Counted from the first letter of the stretch, positions 15,879-25,704 are shown. The stretch: DNA of 36,392 bases from Caulobacteraceae bacterium (GCA_025352085.1 JANXUA010000051.1:1-36392), one strand, 5' to 3'. Notes: a model not told the origin generated them from the letters alone. Program-made: numbers and translations.

Positions 15879-16895
15879 CTAGATTTGATCTTCGAACTTC
15901 TTGGCTAGGTCTTCAATGTTTTCCGGCGGCCAGTTGGGCACGTCCATGCCCAGGTGGAGGCTCATGTTGGTAAGCACTTCCTTGATTTCATTGAGCGACT
16001 TGCGACCAAAGTTCGGGGTGCGCAGCATTTCCGCTTCGGTCTTCTGGATCAGGTCGCCGATGTAGACGATGTTGTCGTTCTTCAGGCAGTTGGCCGAACG
16101 GACCGACAGCTCCAACTCGTCGACCTTTTTGAGCAGGGCGGGGTTGAACGGCAGATCCGGTTTGGCCTCGCCGTCCAGCTTCTTCTTCGGCTCATCGAAG
16201 GTGATGAAGACCTGCAACTGGTCCTGCAGGATGCGGGCGGCGTAGGCCACCGCGTCCACCGGCGAGACGGCGCCGTTGGTTTCCACTTCCATCACCAGCT
16301 TGTCATAGTCGAGACTTTGACCCTGACGGGTGGGTTCGACGCGATAGGCGACCTTTTTGACCGGACTGTAGAGGGCGTCGACGGCGATCAGGCCGATCGG
16401 CGCGTCTTCCGGACGGTTCTTTTCCGAAGGGACATAGCCCTTGCCGTTCTCCACGGTGAACTCGATGCGCACCGAAGCGCCTTCATCGAGGGTCAGAAGA
16501 ACATGCTTGGGGTTGAGGATTTCGATGTCCGACGGCGTCTCGATCTGGCCGGCGTTGACGGTGCCGGGGCCCGTGGCGCGCAGGGTCATGCGCTTGGGGC
16601 CTTCGGCGTGCATGCGCAGGGCCAGTTGCTTGATGTTCAGAACGATATCGACCACGTCCTCGCGCACGCCTTCGAGCGGTGAGAATTCATGCACCACGCC
16701 GTCGATCTGGATGGACGTGACGGCGGCGCCTTGCAGGCTGGACAGCAGCACGCGGCGGATCGAGTTGCCGAGGGTGACGCCAAAGCCCCGCTCCAGCGGT
16801 TCGGCGATGATGCGGGCCTTGCGAGCGCTGTCGGCGCCCAGCTCGATCATCGGCTTTTCCGGGCGGATCAATTCATTCCAATTTCGTTCAATCAC
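15879..16895 (-). CDS. rpoA: DNA-directed RNA polymerase alpha subunit
   Basis: A 338-residue polymerase subunit. The N-terminal assembly domain (about 1-235) shows [20 protein letters not shown] and the VEPTRQG segment. A linker leads to the C-terminal domain (about 260-325) with [19 protein letters not shown] and [14 protein letters not shown], which contacts UP elements and activators. It lies between rpsK and rplQ as in other bacteria. Length is normal for alphaproteobacteria. Confidence 0.98.
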   Translation of the reverse strand: MIERNWNELIRPEKPMIELGADSARKARIIAEPLERGFGVTLGNSIRRVLLSSLQGAAVTSIQIDGVVHEFSPLEGVREDVVDIVLNIKQLALRMHAEGPKRMTLRATGPGTVNAGQIETPSDIEILNPKHVLLTLDEGASVRIEFTVENGKGYVPSEKNRPEDAPIGLIAVDALYSPVKKVAYRVEPTRQGQSLDYDKLVMEVETNGAVSPVDAVAYAARILQDQLQVFITFDEPKKKLDGEAKPDLPFNPALLKKVDELELSVRSANCLKNDNIVYIGDLIQKTEAEMLRTPNFGRKSLNEIKEVLTNMSLHLGMDVPNWPPENIEDLAKKFEDQI

Positions 16896-16972
16896 GGGCG
16901 GATATTCCTAAAGTCGCGAGGTCGTCGATCAAGAGGCTTGGATCGACGAAGAAGAGCCGGGTCTAAGGGGCG

Positions 16973-17362
16973 TTAGACGCGACGACGCTTGGGCGGACGG
17001 CAACCGTTATGCGGCATGGGCGTGACGTCGCGGATGGTCGTGATGGTCATGCCCACGGCCTGCAGGGCGCGCAGGGCCGATTCACGTCCGGACCCCGGGC
17101 CCGACACATTGACCTCCAGCGTCTTGACGCCGTGTTCAGCCGCCTTGTTACCGGCGTCTTCCGCCGCCATCTGCGCGGCGTAGGGGGTGGACTTGCGCGA
17201 GCCCTTGAAGCCCATGTGCCCGGCGCTTGACCAGGAAATCGCATTGCCCTGGGCGTCGGTGATGGTGATCATGGTGTTGTTGAACGAGGCGTTCACATGC
17301 GCCACGCCCGAGGTAATGTTTTTGCGCTCGCGCTTTTTGACGCGCGTCGGTTCCTTGGCCAT
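16973..17362 (-). CDS. rpsK: 30S ribosomal protein S11
   Basis: A 129-residue small-subunit platform protein. Hallmarks are [19 protein letters not shown], the [19 protein letters not shown] segment, [13 protein letters not shown] and the ending [18 protein letters not shown]. It begins 18 bp after rpsM ends and is followed by a 77-bp gap before rpoA. Nothing is unusual. Confidence 0.98.
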   Translation of the reverse strand: MAKEPTRVKKRERKNITSGVAHVNASFNNTMITITDAQGNAISWSSAGHMGFKGSRKSTPYAAQMAAEDAGNKAAEHGVKTLEVNVSGPGSGRESALRALQAVGMTITTIRDVTPMPHNGCRPPKRRRV

Positions 17363-17380
17363 CTTTTATAAGAGCCTTTG

Positions 17381-17749
17381 CTACTTCTTCTTGCCGGCGA
17401 TCGGCTTGGCGGGGCCCTTACGGGTGCGGGCGTTGGTGTGGGTGCGCTGGCCGCGGACGGGCAGTCCTTTGCGGTGGCGCAGGCCGCGATAGCAGGCCAG
17501 ATCCATCAGCCGCTTGATGTTCGTCGAGTTTTCACGACGAAGATCGCCCTCGACTTGATAGTCGCGATCGATGGTTTCGCGGATCTGGATCACTTCCTGA
17601 TCGGTCAACTGGTTGACACGGCGCGCATCGGCGATGCCGACCCGATCGACAATTTCCCGCGCCTTGGTCGAGCCAATGCCGTGAATATACTGCAGCGCGA
17701 TAATGACGCGCTTGTTGGTTGGGATATTGACGCCTGCAATACGGGCCAC
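17381..17749 (-). CDS. rpsM: 30S ribosomal protein S13
   Basis: A 122-residue head protein of the small subunit that contacts the P-site tRNA and the large subunit. The N-terminus [19 protein letters not shown] is conserved, with [17 protein letters not shown] and a basic C-terminal [13 protein letters not shown]. Translation starts at a GTG, with AGGAG about nine bases upstream. It is first in a separate alpha transcript: a strong promoter lies 107 bp before it, and an unrelated regulator gene separates it from adk. Confidence 0.97.
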   Translation of the reverse strand: MARIAGVNIPTNKRVIIALQYIHGIGSTKAREIVDRVGIADARRVNQLTDQEVIQIRETIDRDYQVEGDLRRENSTNIKRLMDLACYRGLRHRKGLPVRGQRTHTNARTRKGPAKPIAGKKK

Positions 17750-17855
17750 GCCGCTGTTCTCCTAATCACGACAATGGGCGCGAAACGTCCCGTCCGCCCT
17801 GCCGCCACATGGGGAGGGTTGACGCGCCGTTCGCGCTGCTTTCGCGGAAGGGCTT

Positions 17856-17883
17856 GTTATAGGATGCGGTGCGGTAACGTCAA
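17856..17883 (-). promoter_or_regulatory. sigma-70-type promoter of the rpsM-rpsK-rpoA-rplQ operon
   Basis: On the minus strand TTGACG (17883-17878) is followed after 16 bp by TATAAC (17861-17856). This is the best promoter match in the window and also fits the Caulobacter housekeeping consensus, which begins TTGACG. It leaves a leader of about 100 nt before rpsM. Confidence 0.8.
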
Positions 17884-17941
17884 TGGTCGGATGGCGGAAA
17901 AAGCGCACAATCACCGGTGGTTGTGGCCTGACGCCGCCGGC

Positions 17942-18829
17942 TCACGCCGGAAGCGCGCCGTCCAGAGCCGGACCACGCGACAGAGAGGTCGCGAAGGGCA
18001 TGGTCAGCATGTACTGACCCGCTGCGATCAGGGCCTGCGGCGCGACGTCGCGGTTAAGGCGTTGGGCGAGGTTTTCCGAAACCGATCCCTCCGGCGCCAG
18101 GGGATGGCGCTTGCTCATCTCCTCGTGACGCTCGTCATCGGCCCGCGCGTCGCCGCTGAGCAGGCCCGCACGCTCCAGCAACAGGCCCGCCGCGACCGGC
18201 GCGCCGCCGCCGCTACGGTGAAGGGTAAGGCTGAGGCCGTCCAATACGTCCGCGCGATCGCGGATGACGCCATTGAGGATCACAAACAAGAAGATGCCGG
18301 TGTGTGGGTCGGCGCACAGGCCGAAGAGCTGGGTCTGGATCGGAAAGCCTACCCCCTCGAAACGCATGTCCGCGACACCGAACTTGAAGGTCAGTAGGCC
18401 GTGCCCGCCCTTGCGAACAAATATCCGGTCATGGATAAAGCGGCCCGGCATGTCGTTTGACGGCCGGGTCGAGCGCCAGAACCCTTCGTAGGCGTCGCCG
18501 CGCGCGCGGGTGGTCAGCATCGCTTCCTCAAGCACCCGGGCCGGTAGCCAGTCCTTGGCGTCGACGCCGGTCGCGCCTTCGCCCACGCCGAACGCGCGGC
18601 CGAAGTCCGCCAAGTCGCATTCCCAATCAAGAGCGGTAAATCCGACGCGACGCGTAGCGATCGCCGCCGACAGTCTGGCCAGATTATCGCCGGTGGGTGC
18701 ATTCACACCGCTGATCCAGCGACCCACAACCGACTTGTCAACCCGCAGCTCCGCCGCCAACCGGCCGCGGCCGATCGACAGCGCCTTCATCGCCAAATCG
18801 AGTTTGGCCGGGAAATCTTCAGGGGTCAT
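17942..18829 (-). CDS. helix-turn-helix DNA-binding protein inserted between adk and rpsM
   Basis: From ATG 18829 the protein has 295 residues; the frame is open 22 codons further upstream, but that part is built from a tandem repeat. Residues about 8-59 form an XRE/lambda-repressor-like HTH with RLAAELRVDKSVVGRWISG (23-41) and the typical NAPTGDNLARLSAAI afterwards. The remaining 230 residues are of mixed alpha/beta composition (for example FIHDRIFVRKGGHGLLTFKF and GIFLFVILNGV) and may be a ligand-sensing domain; I do not recognise the family. The location inside the conserved secY-adk-rpsM order is unusual. Target genes are unknown; autoregulation through the repeats upstream is possible. 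Confidence 0.8.
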   Translation of the reverse strand: MTPEDFPAKLDLAMKALSIGRGRLAAELRVDKSVVGRWISGVNAPTGDNLARLSAAIATRRVGFTALDWECDLADFGRAFGVGEGATGVDAKDWLPARVLEEAMLTTRARGDAYEGFWRSTRPSNDMPGRFIHDRIFVRKGGHGLLTFKFGVADMRFEGVGFPIQTQLFGLCADPHTGIFLFVILNGVIRDRADVLDGLSLTLHRSGGGAPVAAGLLLERAGLLSGDARADDERHEEMSKRHPLAPEGSVSENLAQRLNRDVAPQALIAAGQYMLTMPFATSLSRGPALDGALPA

Positions 18830-18856
18830 GGTCGACCTACGCAAGCGGAAATATGT

Positions 18857-18893
18857 ACCGTTCGCACCGATCGCACCGATCGCATCGAATCGC
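18857..18893. repeat. tandem 9-bp repeats upstream of the HTH gene
   Basis: Plus-strand units are ACCGTTCGC, ACCGATCGC, ACCGATCGC and ATCGAATCGC, almost four head-to-tail copies containing the palindrome CGATCG. They lie 28 bp before the chosen HTH gene start. Operator sites spaced one helical turn apart would look like this, but a simple replication-slippage expansion is also possible. Confidence 0.6.
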
Positions 18894-18954
18894 AACTCCA
18901 GGCGGACGACGGCTCCAGTCCCCGGCGTGTTTCGGTGCGAGAACCGCTCGAGTC

Positions 18955-19518
18955 CTACCGCGCCATCGCCGCGTCGATCGCTGCCGCGACAATGTCCACC
19001 GACGCCATGCCGTCGACCTCGACCAATTTACCCTGATGCCGATAGTAAGGCAGCAAAGGAGCGGTGTCGCGATTGTAGGCGACGAGACGTTGCTCGAATG
19101 CGATGGGATTGTCGTCGGGCCGGCCGGACTCGGCGAATCGACCGGCCACGCGGGCTTTCAACGCTTCATCATCGACCATGAGACGGATCACCAAGTCGAT
19201 GCGGTGGTCACGTCGCTCCAACATGGCGTCGAGGGCCTCGGCCTGGGCGAGCGTGCGCGGGAAACCGTCGAAAATGCCGCCGCCGTGGGCGTCAAGGTCC
19301 GCAAGACGCTCTTCGATCAGGCCGACCACTATGTCGTCGGTGACCAGTTCGCCGGTGGCCATAATGCCCTCGACGCGTCTGCCGAGGGGCGAGCCGGATG
19401 CGATCGCCGCGCGCAGCATGTCGCCGGTGGAAAGTTGCACCATCCCCCGGTTCTCGATCAGACGCTTGGCCTGCGTCCCCTTCCCCGCCGCCGGCGGACC
19501 GAAAAGGATCAGGTTCAT
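18955..19518 (-). CDS. adk: adenylate kinase
   Basis: Interconverts ATP, ADP and AMP in the cytoplasm. ATG 19518 gives the canonical start MNLILFGPPAAGKGTQAKRL with the P-loop at 7-14 (GPPAAGKG); a GTG five codons upstream would only add Gly/Ser residues. Further motifs: STGDMLRAA, DGFPRTLAQAEALD, and the short lid AGRFAESGRPDDN. At 187 residues it is the short-lid form usual in alphaproteobacteria. It follows secY by 52 bp, as in the standard spc operon. Confidence 0.97.
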   Translation of the reverse strand: MNLILFGPPAAGKGTQAKRLIENRGMVQLSTGDMLRAAIASGSPLGRRVEGIMATGELVTDDIVVGLIEERLADLDAHGGGIFDGFPRTLAQAEALDAMLERRDHRIDLVIRLMVDDEALKARVAGRFAESGRPDDNPIAFEQRLVAYNRDTAPLLPYYRHQGKLVEVDGMASVDIVAAAIDAAMAR

Positions 19519-19570
19519 GCTCCCCCCACCCACATTTCCTGCCCTCGCACTCAGCTTACTAAAGGCCGCG

Positions 19571-20917
19571 TTAGCGGCCTCTACCCCCGCGCAGCTTCGA
19601 TTTTCTGATCAAGCCCTCGTATTGATGGGCCAGGAGATGTGACTGGATTTGCGCCACCGTGTCCATAGTCACCGACACGACGATCAGGATAGACGTCCCC
19701 CCAAGGGCGTAGTTCCCGCTCGATCCGGACAGAACTTCCGGCAACAGGCAGACCAGGGCGACATAGACCGCGCCGATCAGGGTCAGCCGGGTGAGCACAT
19801 ATTCGATGTATTCCGCCGTCCGTTTACCCGGCCGGATCCCCGGCAGGTTGCCGCCATACTTGCGCAGATTTTCCGCCGTGTCCTCGGGGTTGAACACCAC
19901 CGAGGTGTAGAAAAAGCAGAAAAAGATGATCAACGCGCCGTAGAGACCGATAAAGAGGGGTTTGCCGTGCTGCACTTGGCCTACAGCGGTGGGGAGCCAC
20001 TGCGCCCAGTCCGGCAATTTCGCGGTCGCCAGGAAACCCATGGCGGTGGCGGGTAGCAATAGTAGAGACGACGCGAAGATCGGCGGGATTACCCCCGACA
20101 CATTGATCTTCAGCGGCAGGAACGAATTTTCGCCGCCCATCATCCGATTGCCGACCTGGCGCTTGGGATAGACGATCAGGAGGCGCCGCTGGGCGCGCTC
20201 CATGAACACGATGAACAGGATCACTCCGACGGCGAGAATCAAAAAGCCGACGATCTCAAACGACTTGGACGGATCAAGCCGCGCGTCCTGCAGCATCTGC
20301 CACAGACCCGTGGGCAGCCGCGCGACGATGCCGGCGAAGATGATCAGGGAGACGCCGTTGCCGACGCCGCGCGCGGTCACCTGCTCGCCCAGCCACATCA
20401 GAAACATGGTGCCGCCAGTCAGGGTCACCGTCGTCGAAATCACGAAAAATACATCCGGATGATCAACGATCCCCGGGGTATTGGAGAGGCCGACGCCGAT
20501 CCCGACCGACTGGACAATGGCCAGCAGCACGGTGAGGTAGCGCGTGTATTGATTGAGCTGTTTGCGGCCAGCCTCGCCGCCTTCCTTGCGTAGTTTGTCC
20601 CAAGGCGGATATGTCGTCTGCATCAACTGCACGATGATCGAGGCCGAAATGTACGGCATCACATTGAGCGCGAAGACGGCCATCCGCTGCACGGCGCCGC
20701 CGGAGAACATGTTGAACATGCCCAGATAGCCCTTCGACTGCCCCTCGAAGACATGGGCGAAGGCGCTGACGTTGATGCCTGGAATGGGGATATAGGTCCC
20801 CAGCCGATAGATCAGCAAGGCGATCAGGGTGAACCAGATGCGCTTGTGAAGCTCGGTCGCCTTCTGAAAGGCGCCGAGGTTCATATTGGCGGCGAGTTGC
20901 TCGGCGGCCGAAGCCAT
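19571..20917 (-). CDS. secY: preprotein translocase subunit SecY
   Basis: The 448-residue channel of the Sec translocon in the inner membrane. About ten hydrophobic helices are visible. Hallmark stretches are GTYIPIPGINVSAF near the N-terminus, MPYISASIIVQL, the loop RLLIVYPKRQVGNRMMGG that contacts the ribosome and SecA, GVIPPIFASSLLLLP, and the C-terminal NLRKYGGNLPGIRPGKRT. Position after rplO and before adk is standard. The C-terminus ends in a basic KSKLRGGRGR tail. Confidence 0.98.
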   Translation of the reverse strand: MASAAEQLAANMNLGAFQKATELHKRIWFTLIALLIYRLGTYIPIPGINVSAFAHVFEGQSKGYLGMFNMFSGGAVQRMAVFALNVMPYISASIIVQLMQTTYPPWDKLRKEGGEAGRKQLNQYTRYLTVLLAIVQSVGIGVGLSNTPGIVDHPDVFFVISTTVTLTGGTMFLMWLGEQVTARGVGNGVSLIIFAGIVARLPTGLWQMLQDARLDPSKSFEIVGFLILAVGVILFIVFMERAQRRLLIVYPKRQVGNRMMGGENSFLPLKINVSGVIPPIFASSLLLLPATAMGFLATAKLPDWAQWLPTAVGQVQHGKPLFIGLYGALIIFFCFFYTSVVFNPEDTAENLRKYGGNLPGIRPGKRTAEYIEYVLTRLTLIGAVYVALVCLLPEVLSGSSGNYALGGTSILIVVSVTMDTVAQIQSHLLAHQYEGLIRKSKLRGGRGR

Positions 20918-21008
20918 TCAAAGTCCCTCAAATCGGAAGACGCGGGTTGCGCCTAGATAGGGCGTCTCTCCGCTTGGCGCGAGGCCTCAATCGCGGGCGA
21001 GGTCGATC

Positions 21009-21488
21009 TTACGCTTTCGCCGGAGCGGGCTTGGTCAGGGTGATTTTGCCGCCGGCCTTCTCCACCGCGTCTTTGGCGGCGACCGAGGCCGAATAGACGG
21101 TGATGTCGAGCTTGGCCTTCAGTTCACCCTTGCCAAGCAAACGCACGCCGTCCTTCACCCGCCGCAGGATGCCCGACTTGACCAGGACGGCGCCGTCGAT
21201 CGGCTTGCCCGCGTCCAGCTTGCCCGCCGCGATCGCCTGTTCGATGCGCCAGAAGTTCACTTCCGCCAATTGCTTGGCGAAGGGATTATTGAAGCCACGC
21301 TTGGGCATGCGCATGTGCAGCGGCATCTGGCCGCCTTCAAAGCCGGCGATGGCGACGCCGGAGCGGGACTTCTGCCCCTTCACGCCGCGACCGGCGGTCT
21401 TGCCCTTGCCGGAACCGGGACCACGGCCGACGCGCATGCGTTCCTTGGTCGAACCGGCGCGGGGGCTGAGTTCATTGAGTTTGGTCAT
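21009..21488 (-). CDS. rplO: 50S ribosomal protein L15
   Basis: A 159-residue early-assembly protein of the large subunit. The Gly/Arg-rich N-terminal extension [19 protein letters not shown], then [20 protein letters not shown] and [17 protein letters not shown], is diagnostic. The C-terminal globular part ends in an Ala/Pro-rich tail. It lies between rpmD and secY in the expected order. Confidence 0.97.
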   Translation of the reverse strand: MTKLNELSPRAGSTKERMRVGRGPGSGKGKTAGRGVKGQKSRSGVAIAGFEGGQMPLHMRMPKRGFNNPFAKQLAEVNFWRIEQAIAAGKLDAGKPIDGAVLVKSGILRRVKDGVRLLGKGELKAKLDITVYSASVAAKDAVEKAGGKITLTKPAPAKA

Positions 21489-21552
21489 GGGGCCTCTCCT
21501 TAAGAGTTCTGACGCCGGGCGGTGCCCGACTCGGCTGATGTTGCGTTGGGGG

Positions 21553-21729
21553 TTAGCCCACCACCTCGACCATGTGCGCGACCTTGGCGATCATGCCGCG
21601 CACGGAGGGGGTGTCTTCCAGCACGGCGGTGCGGCCGATGCGGTTGAGGCCCAGGCCGACCAGGGTCGCGCGTTGGTCGCTCTTGCGACGAATCGGGCTG
21701 GCGGTCTGGCGAACGGTGACTTTCGACAT
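21553..21729 (-). CDS. rpmD: 50S ribosomal protein L30
   Basis: A 58-residue protein read from ATG 21729 to TAA 21553. The sequence begins [20 protein letters not shown] and contains [18 protein letters not shown] and a final [12 protein letters not shown], matching bacterial L30 along its whole length. It lies 13 bp after rpsE and before rplO, exactly where L30 belongs. Confidence 0.96.
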   Translation of the reverse strand: MSKVTVRQTASPIRRKSDQRATLVGLGLNRIGRTAVLEDTPSVRGMIAKVAHMVEVVG

Positions 21730-21742
21730 GGCGATCAGATCC

Positions 21743-22345
21743 TTACGCTTCCGCCGTATCGTCGGCGGCGGCGAGGTCGGTGCGGCGCTCGATGATGTCG
21801 CTGACCTTCTTGCCGCGCTTGGCGGCGACCTGCCGGGGCGAGGCCTGAACCTTGAGGGCTTCGATGGTGGCGCGGATCATGTTGTAGGGGTTGGACGATC
21901 CGACCGACTTGGCGACGACGTCCTGAACGCCGAGGGTTTCGAGGATGGCGCGCATCGGGCCGCCGGCGATAACGCCGGTGCCGGCGGGCGCGGCTCGCAT
22001 CATGATCTTGCCGGCGCCCCAACGGCCGTGGCCATCGTGATGCAGAGTGCGCGCTTCACGAAGGGGCACGCGGATCATGGTCTTTTTCGCTTCCTCGGTC
22101 GCCTTGCGGATGGCCTCTGGCACTTCGCGCGCCTTGCCATGGCCAAAGCCGACGCGGCCCTTTTGATCGCCGACCACCATCAGGGCGGCGAAGGAGAAGC
22201 GGCGACCGCCCTTTACCGTCGCGGCGACGCGATTGATGTGCACCAGCTTTTCAACGATGTCGCTTTCAGCGCGCTCTTCGGGCTTGTTGCGGTCGCGACG
22301 GTCGCGGCGTTCGCCGCCCCCACGTTGTTGTTCACCACGGGCCAT
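21743..22345 (-). CDS. rpsE: 30S ribosomal protein S5
   Basis: A 200-residue protein important for decoding fidelity and head movement. An Arg/Asp-rich N-terminal tail (1-30) precedes VVKGGRRF-like sequence (here [18 protein letters not shown]), [17 protein letters not shown] and the C-terminal [19 protein letters not shown]. The N-terminal tail and the acidic C-terminus are common in alphaproteobacteria. Position between rplR and rpmD is standard. Confidence 0.97.
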   Translation of the reverse strand: MARGEQQRGGGERRDRRDRNKPEERAESDIVEKLVHINRVAATVKGGRRFSFAALMVVGDQKGRVGFGHGKAREVPEAIRKATEEAKKTMIRVPLREARTLHHDGHGRWGAGKIMMRAAPAGTGVIAGGPMRAILETLGVQDVVAKSVGSSNPYNMIRATIEALKVQASPRQVAAKRGKKVSDIIERRTDLAAADDTAEA

Positions 22346-22357
22346 GCATTCGATCCC

Positions 22358-22714
22358 TTAAAAGTTCAGACCGGCTTCGCGGGCCGCATCCGCGAGCGCC
22401 TTGATCCGTCCATGATAGATATAGCCGCCACGATCAAACACGACGTCTTTCAAGCCCTTTTCCACGGCCCGTTGCGCGACCAGCGCGCCGACCTTGGCGG
22501 CCGCCTCGACGTCTGAGCCTTTGACGCCCTTGCCCGCTTCCAATGACGAGGCGGCGGCCAGGGTCACGCCCGCGCGATCATCGATGATCTGCGCGTAGAT
22601 ATTCTTCGACGAGCGGAAGACCGATAGACGCGGCCGCCCCTTGGCGACGGTTTTGAGCCGGCGACGCACGCGTGCGGCGCGCTGCTTTGCGATGTCACGA
22701 GATGTAAGCGCCAT
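22358..22714 (-). CDS. rplR: 50S ribosomal protein L18
   Basis: A 118-residue 5S rRNA-binding protein. Visible motifs: the basic N-terminus with [27 protein letters not shown], and the C-terminal [19 protein letters not shown]. The ATG lies three bases after the rplF stop codon. No anomalies. Confidence 0.97.
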   Translation of the reverse strand: MALTSRDIAKQRAARVRRRLKTVAKGRPRLSVFRSSKNIYAQIIDDRAGVTLAAASSLEAGKGVKGSDVEAAAKVGALVAQRAVEKGLKDVVFDRGGYIYHGRIKALADAAREAGLNF

Positions 22715-22717
22715 GAC

Positions 22718-23251
22718 CTATTTCTTCTTGCCTTCCTTGCGACGAACCGCTTCCCCGGCGTAGCGCACGCCCTTGCCTTTGTAGGGCTCGGGCGGGCGGA
22801 TCTTGCGGATGCGCGCGGCCATTTCCCCGACCAATTGCTTGTCGATCCCGGCGATCTTCACTTCCACCGGGCGGGGCACTGCGAAGGAGATGCCGGCGGG
22901 CGCCGGAATATCCACGTCGTGCGAGAAACCAAGCTGCATGCTCAGATTCTGGCCCTTCATGGCGGCGCGATAGCCGACGCCGACTAGCTCGAGGGTCTGC
23001 TCGTAGCCCGTGCTGACGCCGACGACCATATTGTTTACCAGAGTGCGCGACAGGCCCCACATCGAACGGGCGCGGGTCGTCTCGCTGCGCGGGGAAAGCG
23101 TCAGTTCGGCGGCGTCGAGCTTGAGTTCGATCTCTTCGCTGACCGTCCAGGCCAGTTGGCCTTTGGGACCCTTCACGGTGACGTGCTGTCCGTCGAGCGT
23201 CAGAGTAACCCCCGTCGGAATCGCGATCGCTTTCTTGCCGATACGGGACAT
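22718..23251 (-). CDS. rplF: 50S ribosomal protein L6
   Basis: A 177-residue two-domain protein near the elongation-factor binding site. Start [19 protein letters not shown], then [10 protein letters not shown], and in the C-terminal domain the signature [21 protein letters not shown]. It follows rpsH by a single base and precedes rplR. Confidence 0.98.
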   Translation of the reverse strand: MSRIGKKAIAIPTGVTLTLDGQHVTVKGPKGQLAWTVSEEIELKLDAAELTLSPRSETTRARSMWGLSRTLVNNMVVGVSTGYEQTLELVGVGYRAAMKGQNLSMQLGFSHDVDIPAPAGISFAVPRPVEVKIAGIDKQLVGEMAARIRKIRPPEPYKGKGVRYAGEAVRRKEGKKK

Positions 23252-23252
23252 A

Positions 23253-23648
23253 TCAATACACCTGCAGGAGCACTTCGCCGCCGACGTTGGCGTCGCGCGC
23301 GGCGGTATCGGACATGACGCCCTTGGGCGTCGACAGAATCGAAATGCCCAAGCCGTTTTTCACCGGCTTCAGGTCGCCGATCGAGGAGTAGACCCGGCGT
23401 CCCGGCTTGGACACGCGCGAAATCTCGGCGATCACCGGCTCGCCGTCGAAGTATTTCAGTTCGACTTCGAATTCCGGAAAGGCGCCAGGCTTCTGCACCA
23501 GGGTGAAACCGCGGATATAGCCTTCCGACTGCAACACGCCCAGGACGCGCTCGCGCATTCGCGAAGCGGGGGTGTTGACCTTGGACCGCTTGCGCATGGC
23601 GGCGTTGCGAATACGGGCGATCATATCGCCGATGGGATCATTGACCAT
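23253..23648 (-). CDS. rpsH: 30S ribosomal protein S8
   Basis: A 131-residue central-domain protein; in E. coli S8 is the autogenous repressor of the spc operon, which may or may not hold here. N-terminus [16 protein letters not shown] and the C-terminal [16 protein letters not shown] are conserved. It ends in GGEVLLQVY. It lies between rpsN and rplF. Confidence 0.98.
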   Translation of the reverse strand: MVNDPIGDMIARIRNAAMRKRSKVNTPASRMRERVLGVLQSEGYIRGFTLVQKPGAFPEFEVELKYFDGEPVIAEISRVSKPGRRVYSSIGDLKPVKNGLGISILSTPKGVMSDTAARDANVGGEVLLQVY

Positions 23649-23663
23649 TTTTCTGTGCCCTCC

Positions 23664-23969
23664 CTACCAGCTCGACTTAACGAGACCGGGGATTTGGCCG
23701 GCTGAGCCCAGTTCGCGCAGCGCGATCCGGCTCATTTTCATTTTGCGATAGAACGCGCGCGGCCGGCCGGTCACCAGGCAGCGATTGCGAAAGCGATTGG
23801 GCGCCGAATTGCGCGGCAACTCGGCAAGCTTAAGCCTCGCCTCGAAGCGTTCTTCGAGCGACAGGGCTTCGTTCTCGGCGGTGTCTTTCAACGCCTTGCG
23901 CTTGGCCGCGAACTGTTTGACCAGTTTGCGGACCATTTCATTACGGTTGACGGCGCTCTTCTTGGCCAT
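23664..23969 (-). CDS. rpsN: 30S ribosomal protein S14, zinc-independent form
   Basis: A 101-residue protein starting [20 protein letters not shown] and containing [20 protein letters not shown] and the ending [15 protein letters not shown]. The long form with a single cysteine lacks the CxxC zinc sites of the short S14 paralogue. It sits between rplE and rpsH as usual. Confidence 0.97.
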   Translation of the reverse strand: MAKKSAVNRNEMVRKLVKQFAAKRKALKDTAENEALSLEERFEARLKLAELPRNSAPNRFRNRCLVTGRPRAFYRKMKMSRIALRELGSAGQIPGLVKSSW

Positions 23970-23991
23970 GATGTTTGTCTCTCTGTCCCGT

Positions 23992-24552
23992 CTATTGCGT
24001 CGTGAACGGGAATTGGAATTCTTTGAGAAGCGCGCGCGCTTCGTCGTCGGTCCGGGCGGTGGTGCAGACGATGATGTCCATGCCCCAGATCTGATCGATT
24101 TCGTCGTAATTGATCTCGGGGAACACCAGATGCTCCTTGAGGCCCATGGCGTAGTTGCCGCGGCCGTCGAAGCTGGTGGGCTTGAGACCTCTAAAATCCT
24201 TCACTCGCGGCAGAGCGATGGTGATCAGGCGGTCGAGGAATTCGTACATTCGGTCGGCGCGCAGGGTCACCTTGGCGCCGATGACCATGCCCTCTCGCAG
24301 CTTGAATCCGGCTATGGAGGTGCGCGCCTTGGTCGGCAAGGGTTTTTGGCCGGTGATCGCGGCCAGATCCTTCATCGCCGATGCGGTCTTTTTGGAATCG
24401 GCCACCGCTTCGCCGATGCCCATGTTCACGACGATCTTGTCGAGCTTGGGGATCTGCATTTCATTGGTGTAGCCGAACTGATCTTTCAGCGCCTTGCGGA
24501 TACGGGCCCGATAGTCGGACTTCATCCGCGGCTCATATGCGGTCTCAGCCAT
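23992..24552 (-). CDS. rplE: 50S ribosomal protein L5
   Basis: A 186-residue protein that binds 5S rRNA and contacts P-site tRNA. Signatures include [38 protein letters not shown] and [17 protein letters not shown]. The start overlaps the rplX stop by eight bases. Length is normal. Confidence 0.98.
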   Translation of the reverse strand: MAETAYEPRMKSDYRARIRKALKDQFGYTNEMQIPKLDKIVVNMGIGEAVADSKKTASAMKDLAAITGQKPLPTKARTSIAGFKLREGMVIGAKVTLRADRMYEFLDRLITIALPRVKDFRGLKPTSFDGRGNYAMGLKEHLVFPEINYDEIDQIWGMDIIVCTTARTDDEARALLKEFQFPFTTQ

Positions 24553-24859
24553 TGATCACCTCTCCGGTGGTCTTGGCCACCCGAACCTTTTTGTCGCCGT
24601 CGATGCGAAATCCCACCCGCGTCGGCTTGCCGTTGCCGTCGGCGATCGCGACGTTGGACAGATGCAGACTGGCTTCCTTGGACTTGATGCCACCCTGCGG
24701 GTCGGCCTGGGTCGGACGCGTGTGACGCTTGACCAGGTTCAGGCCCTGGACGAACACGCGGTTGTCCTTGGGCAGAACACGGATCACATTGCCGCTGCGG
24801 CCCTTGTCCTTGCCGGCCAGGAGAACGACGCGATCACCCTTTTTGATCTTGGCCGCCAT
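24545..24859 (-). CDS. rplX: 50S ribosomal protein L24
   Basis: A 104-residue assembly initiator protein with a KOW motif ([20 protein letters not shown]) at the N-terminus and [18 protein letters not shown] in the middle. I use ATG 24859, which overlaps the rplN stop by one base (TGATG); a GTG directly before it would add one residue. Confidence 0.96.
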   Translation of the reverse strand: MAAKIKKGDRVVLLAGKDKGRSGNVIRVLPKDNRVFVQGLNLVKRHTRPTQADPQGGIKSKEASLHLSNVAIADGNGKPTRVGFRIDGDKKVRVAKTTGEVING

Positions 24860-25227
24860 CACAACACCTCCGGCGCGAGCGAAATAATCTTCATGTGACC
24901 CTTGCCGCGCAGCTCGCGCGGGACGGGACCGAAAATCCGCGTGCCAATCGGCTCGGATTGCTTGTTGACGATCACCGCGGCGCTCTTGTCGAAGCGGATC
25001 ACCGAGCCGTCCTTGCGCTTGATCGCCGCGGCGGTGCGCACGACGATGGCCTGCAGGACGTCGCCCTTCTTCACGCGACCGCGCGGAATGGCTTCCTTGA
25101 CGGAGACGACGATCTTGTCGCCTACGCCGGCGTAGCGGCGCCCGGCGCCGCCGAGCACCTTAATGCACATCACGCGACGCGCGCCGGAGTTGTCAGCAAC
25201 CTCTAGATTGGTCTGCATCTGGATCAT
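24859..25227 (-). CDS. rplN: 50S ribosomal protein L14
   Basis: A 122-residue protein at the subunit interface. The N-terminus [20 protein letters not shown] and the later [19 protein letters not shown] and [14 protein letters not shown] are classic L14 signatures. It sits between rpsQ and rplX. Confidence 0.98.
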   Translation of the reverse strand: MIQMQTNLEVADNSGARRVMCIKVLGGAGRRYAGVGDKIVVSVKEAIPRGRVKKGDVLQAIVVRTAAAIKRKDGSVIRFDKSAAVIVNKQSEPIGTRIFGPVPRELRGKGHMKIISLAPEVL

Positions 25228-25243
25228 GGTTCGATCCTTTCAA

Positions 25244-25495
25244 TCAGGCGCTGACCGAGGAGTCGCCCTTAGGCAGGACCTCCCAGGTTTTCAGCTTCGA
25301 TTTGGGCGCGCACTCGACGATGCGAGCGAACTCGCCGGCCTTGTAGAGATTGGCCTCGTCATGAGCGTGGTATTTTTTGGACCGACGGACGGTCTTCTTG
25401 AGCAACGGGTGCAGGAACGTGCGTTCCACCTTCACAATCACCGTCTTGTCGCCCTTGTCGGAGACGACCAGTCCTTCGAGAATTCGTTTGGGCAT
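25244..25495 (-). CDS. rpsQ: 30S ribosomal protein S17
   Basis: An 83-residue OB-fold protein binding 16S rRNA. It starts [20 protein letters not shown] and contains [18 protein letters not shown] with a C-terminal [12 protein letters not shown]. It follows rpmC by 14 bp. Confidence 0.97.
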   Translation of the reverse strand: MPKRILEGLVVSDKGDKTVIVKVERTFLHPLLKKTVRRSKKYHAHDEANLYKAGEFARIVECAPKSKLKTWEVLPKGDSSVSA

Positions 25496-25509
25496 GGTTA
25501 TTTTCTTCT

Positions 25510-25704
25510 TCAGGCCAGGGGAGGCTTGGCGCGCAAGGTCGTCTTGATGCGCGCGATATCGCGTCGCACCACCTCAACCCGGTGGGTTTTTTCCAACTGG
25601 CCGGTCGCCGCCTGGAAGCGCAGGTTGAACTGCTCCTTCTTGAGGGACAGAAGCTGGTCGGTCAGTTGATCGGGCGTCAGACGCCGCACGTCATCGATCT
25701 TCAT
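25510..25704 (-). CDS. rpmC: 50S ribosomal protein L29
   Basis: A 64-residue helical-hairpin protein near the exit tunnel, part of the trigger-factor and SRP docking site. Motifs: [18 protein letters not shown] and [15 protein letters not shown]. The ATG overlaps the rplP stop by four bases. Confidence 0.96.
   Translation of the reverse strand: MKIDDVRRLTPDQLTDQLLSLKKEQFNLRFQAATGQLEKTHRVEVVRRDIARIKTTLRAKPPLA

Noticed and set aside
19519-19533. GTG start adding five residues to Adk
   Set aside because: Adenylate kinases start at the MNLILFGPP strand; the extra residues are Gly/Ser coded by the ribosome-binding region.
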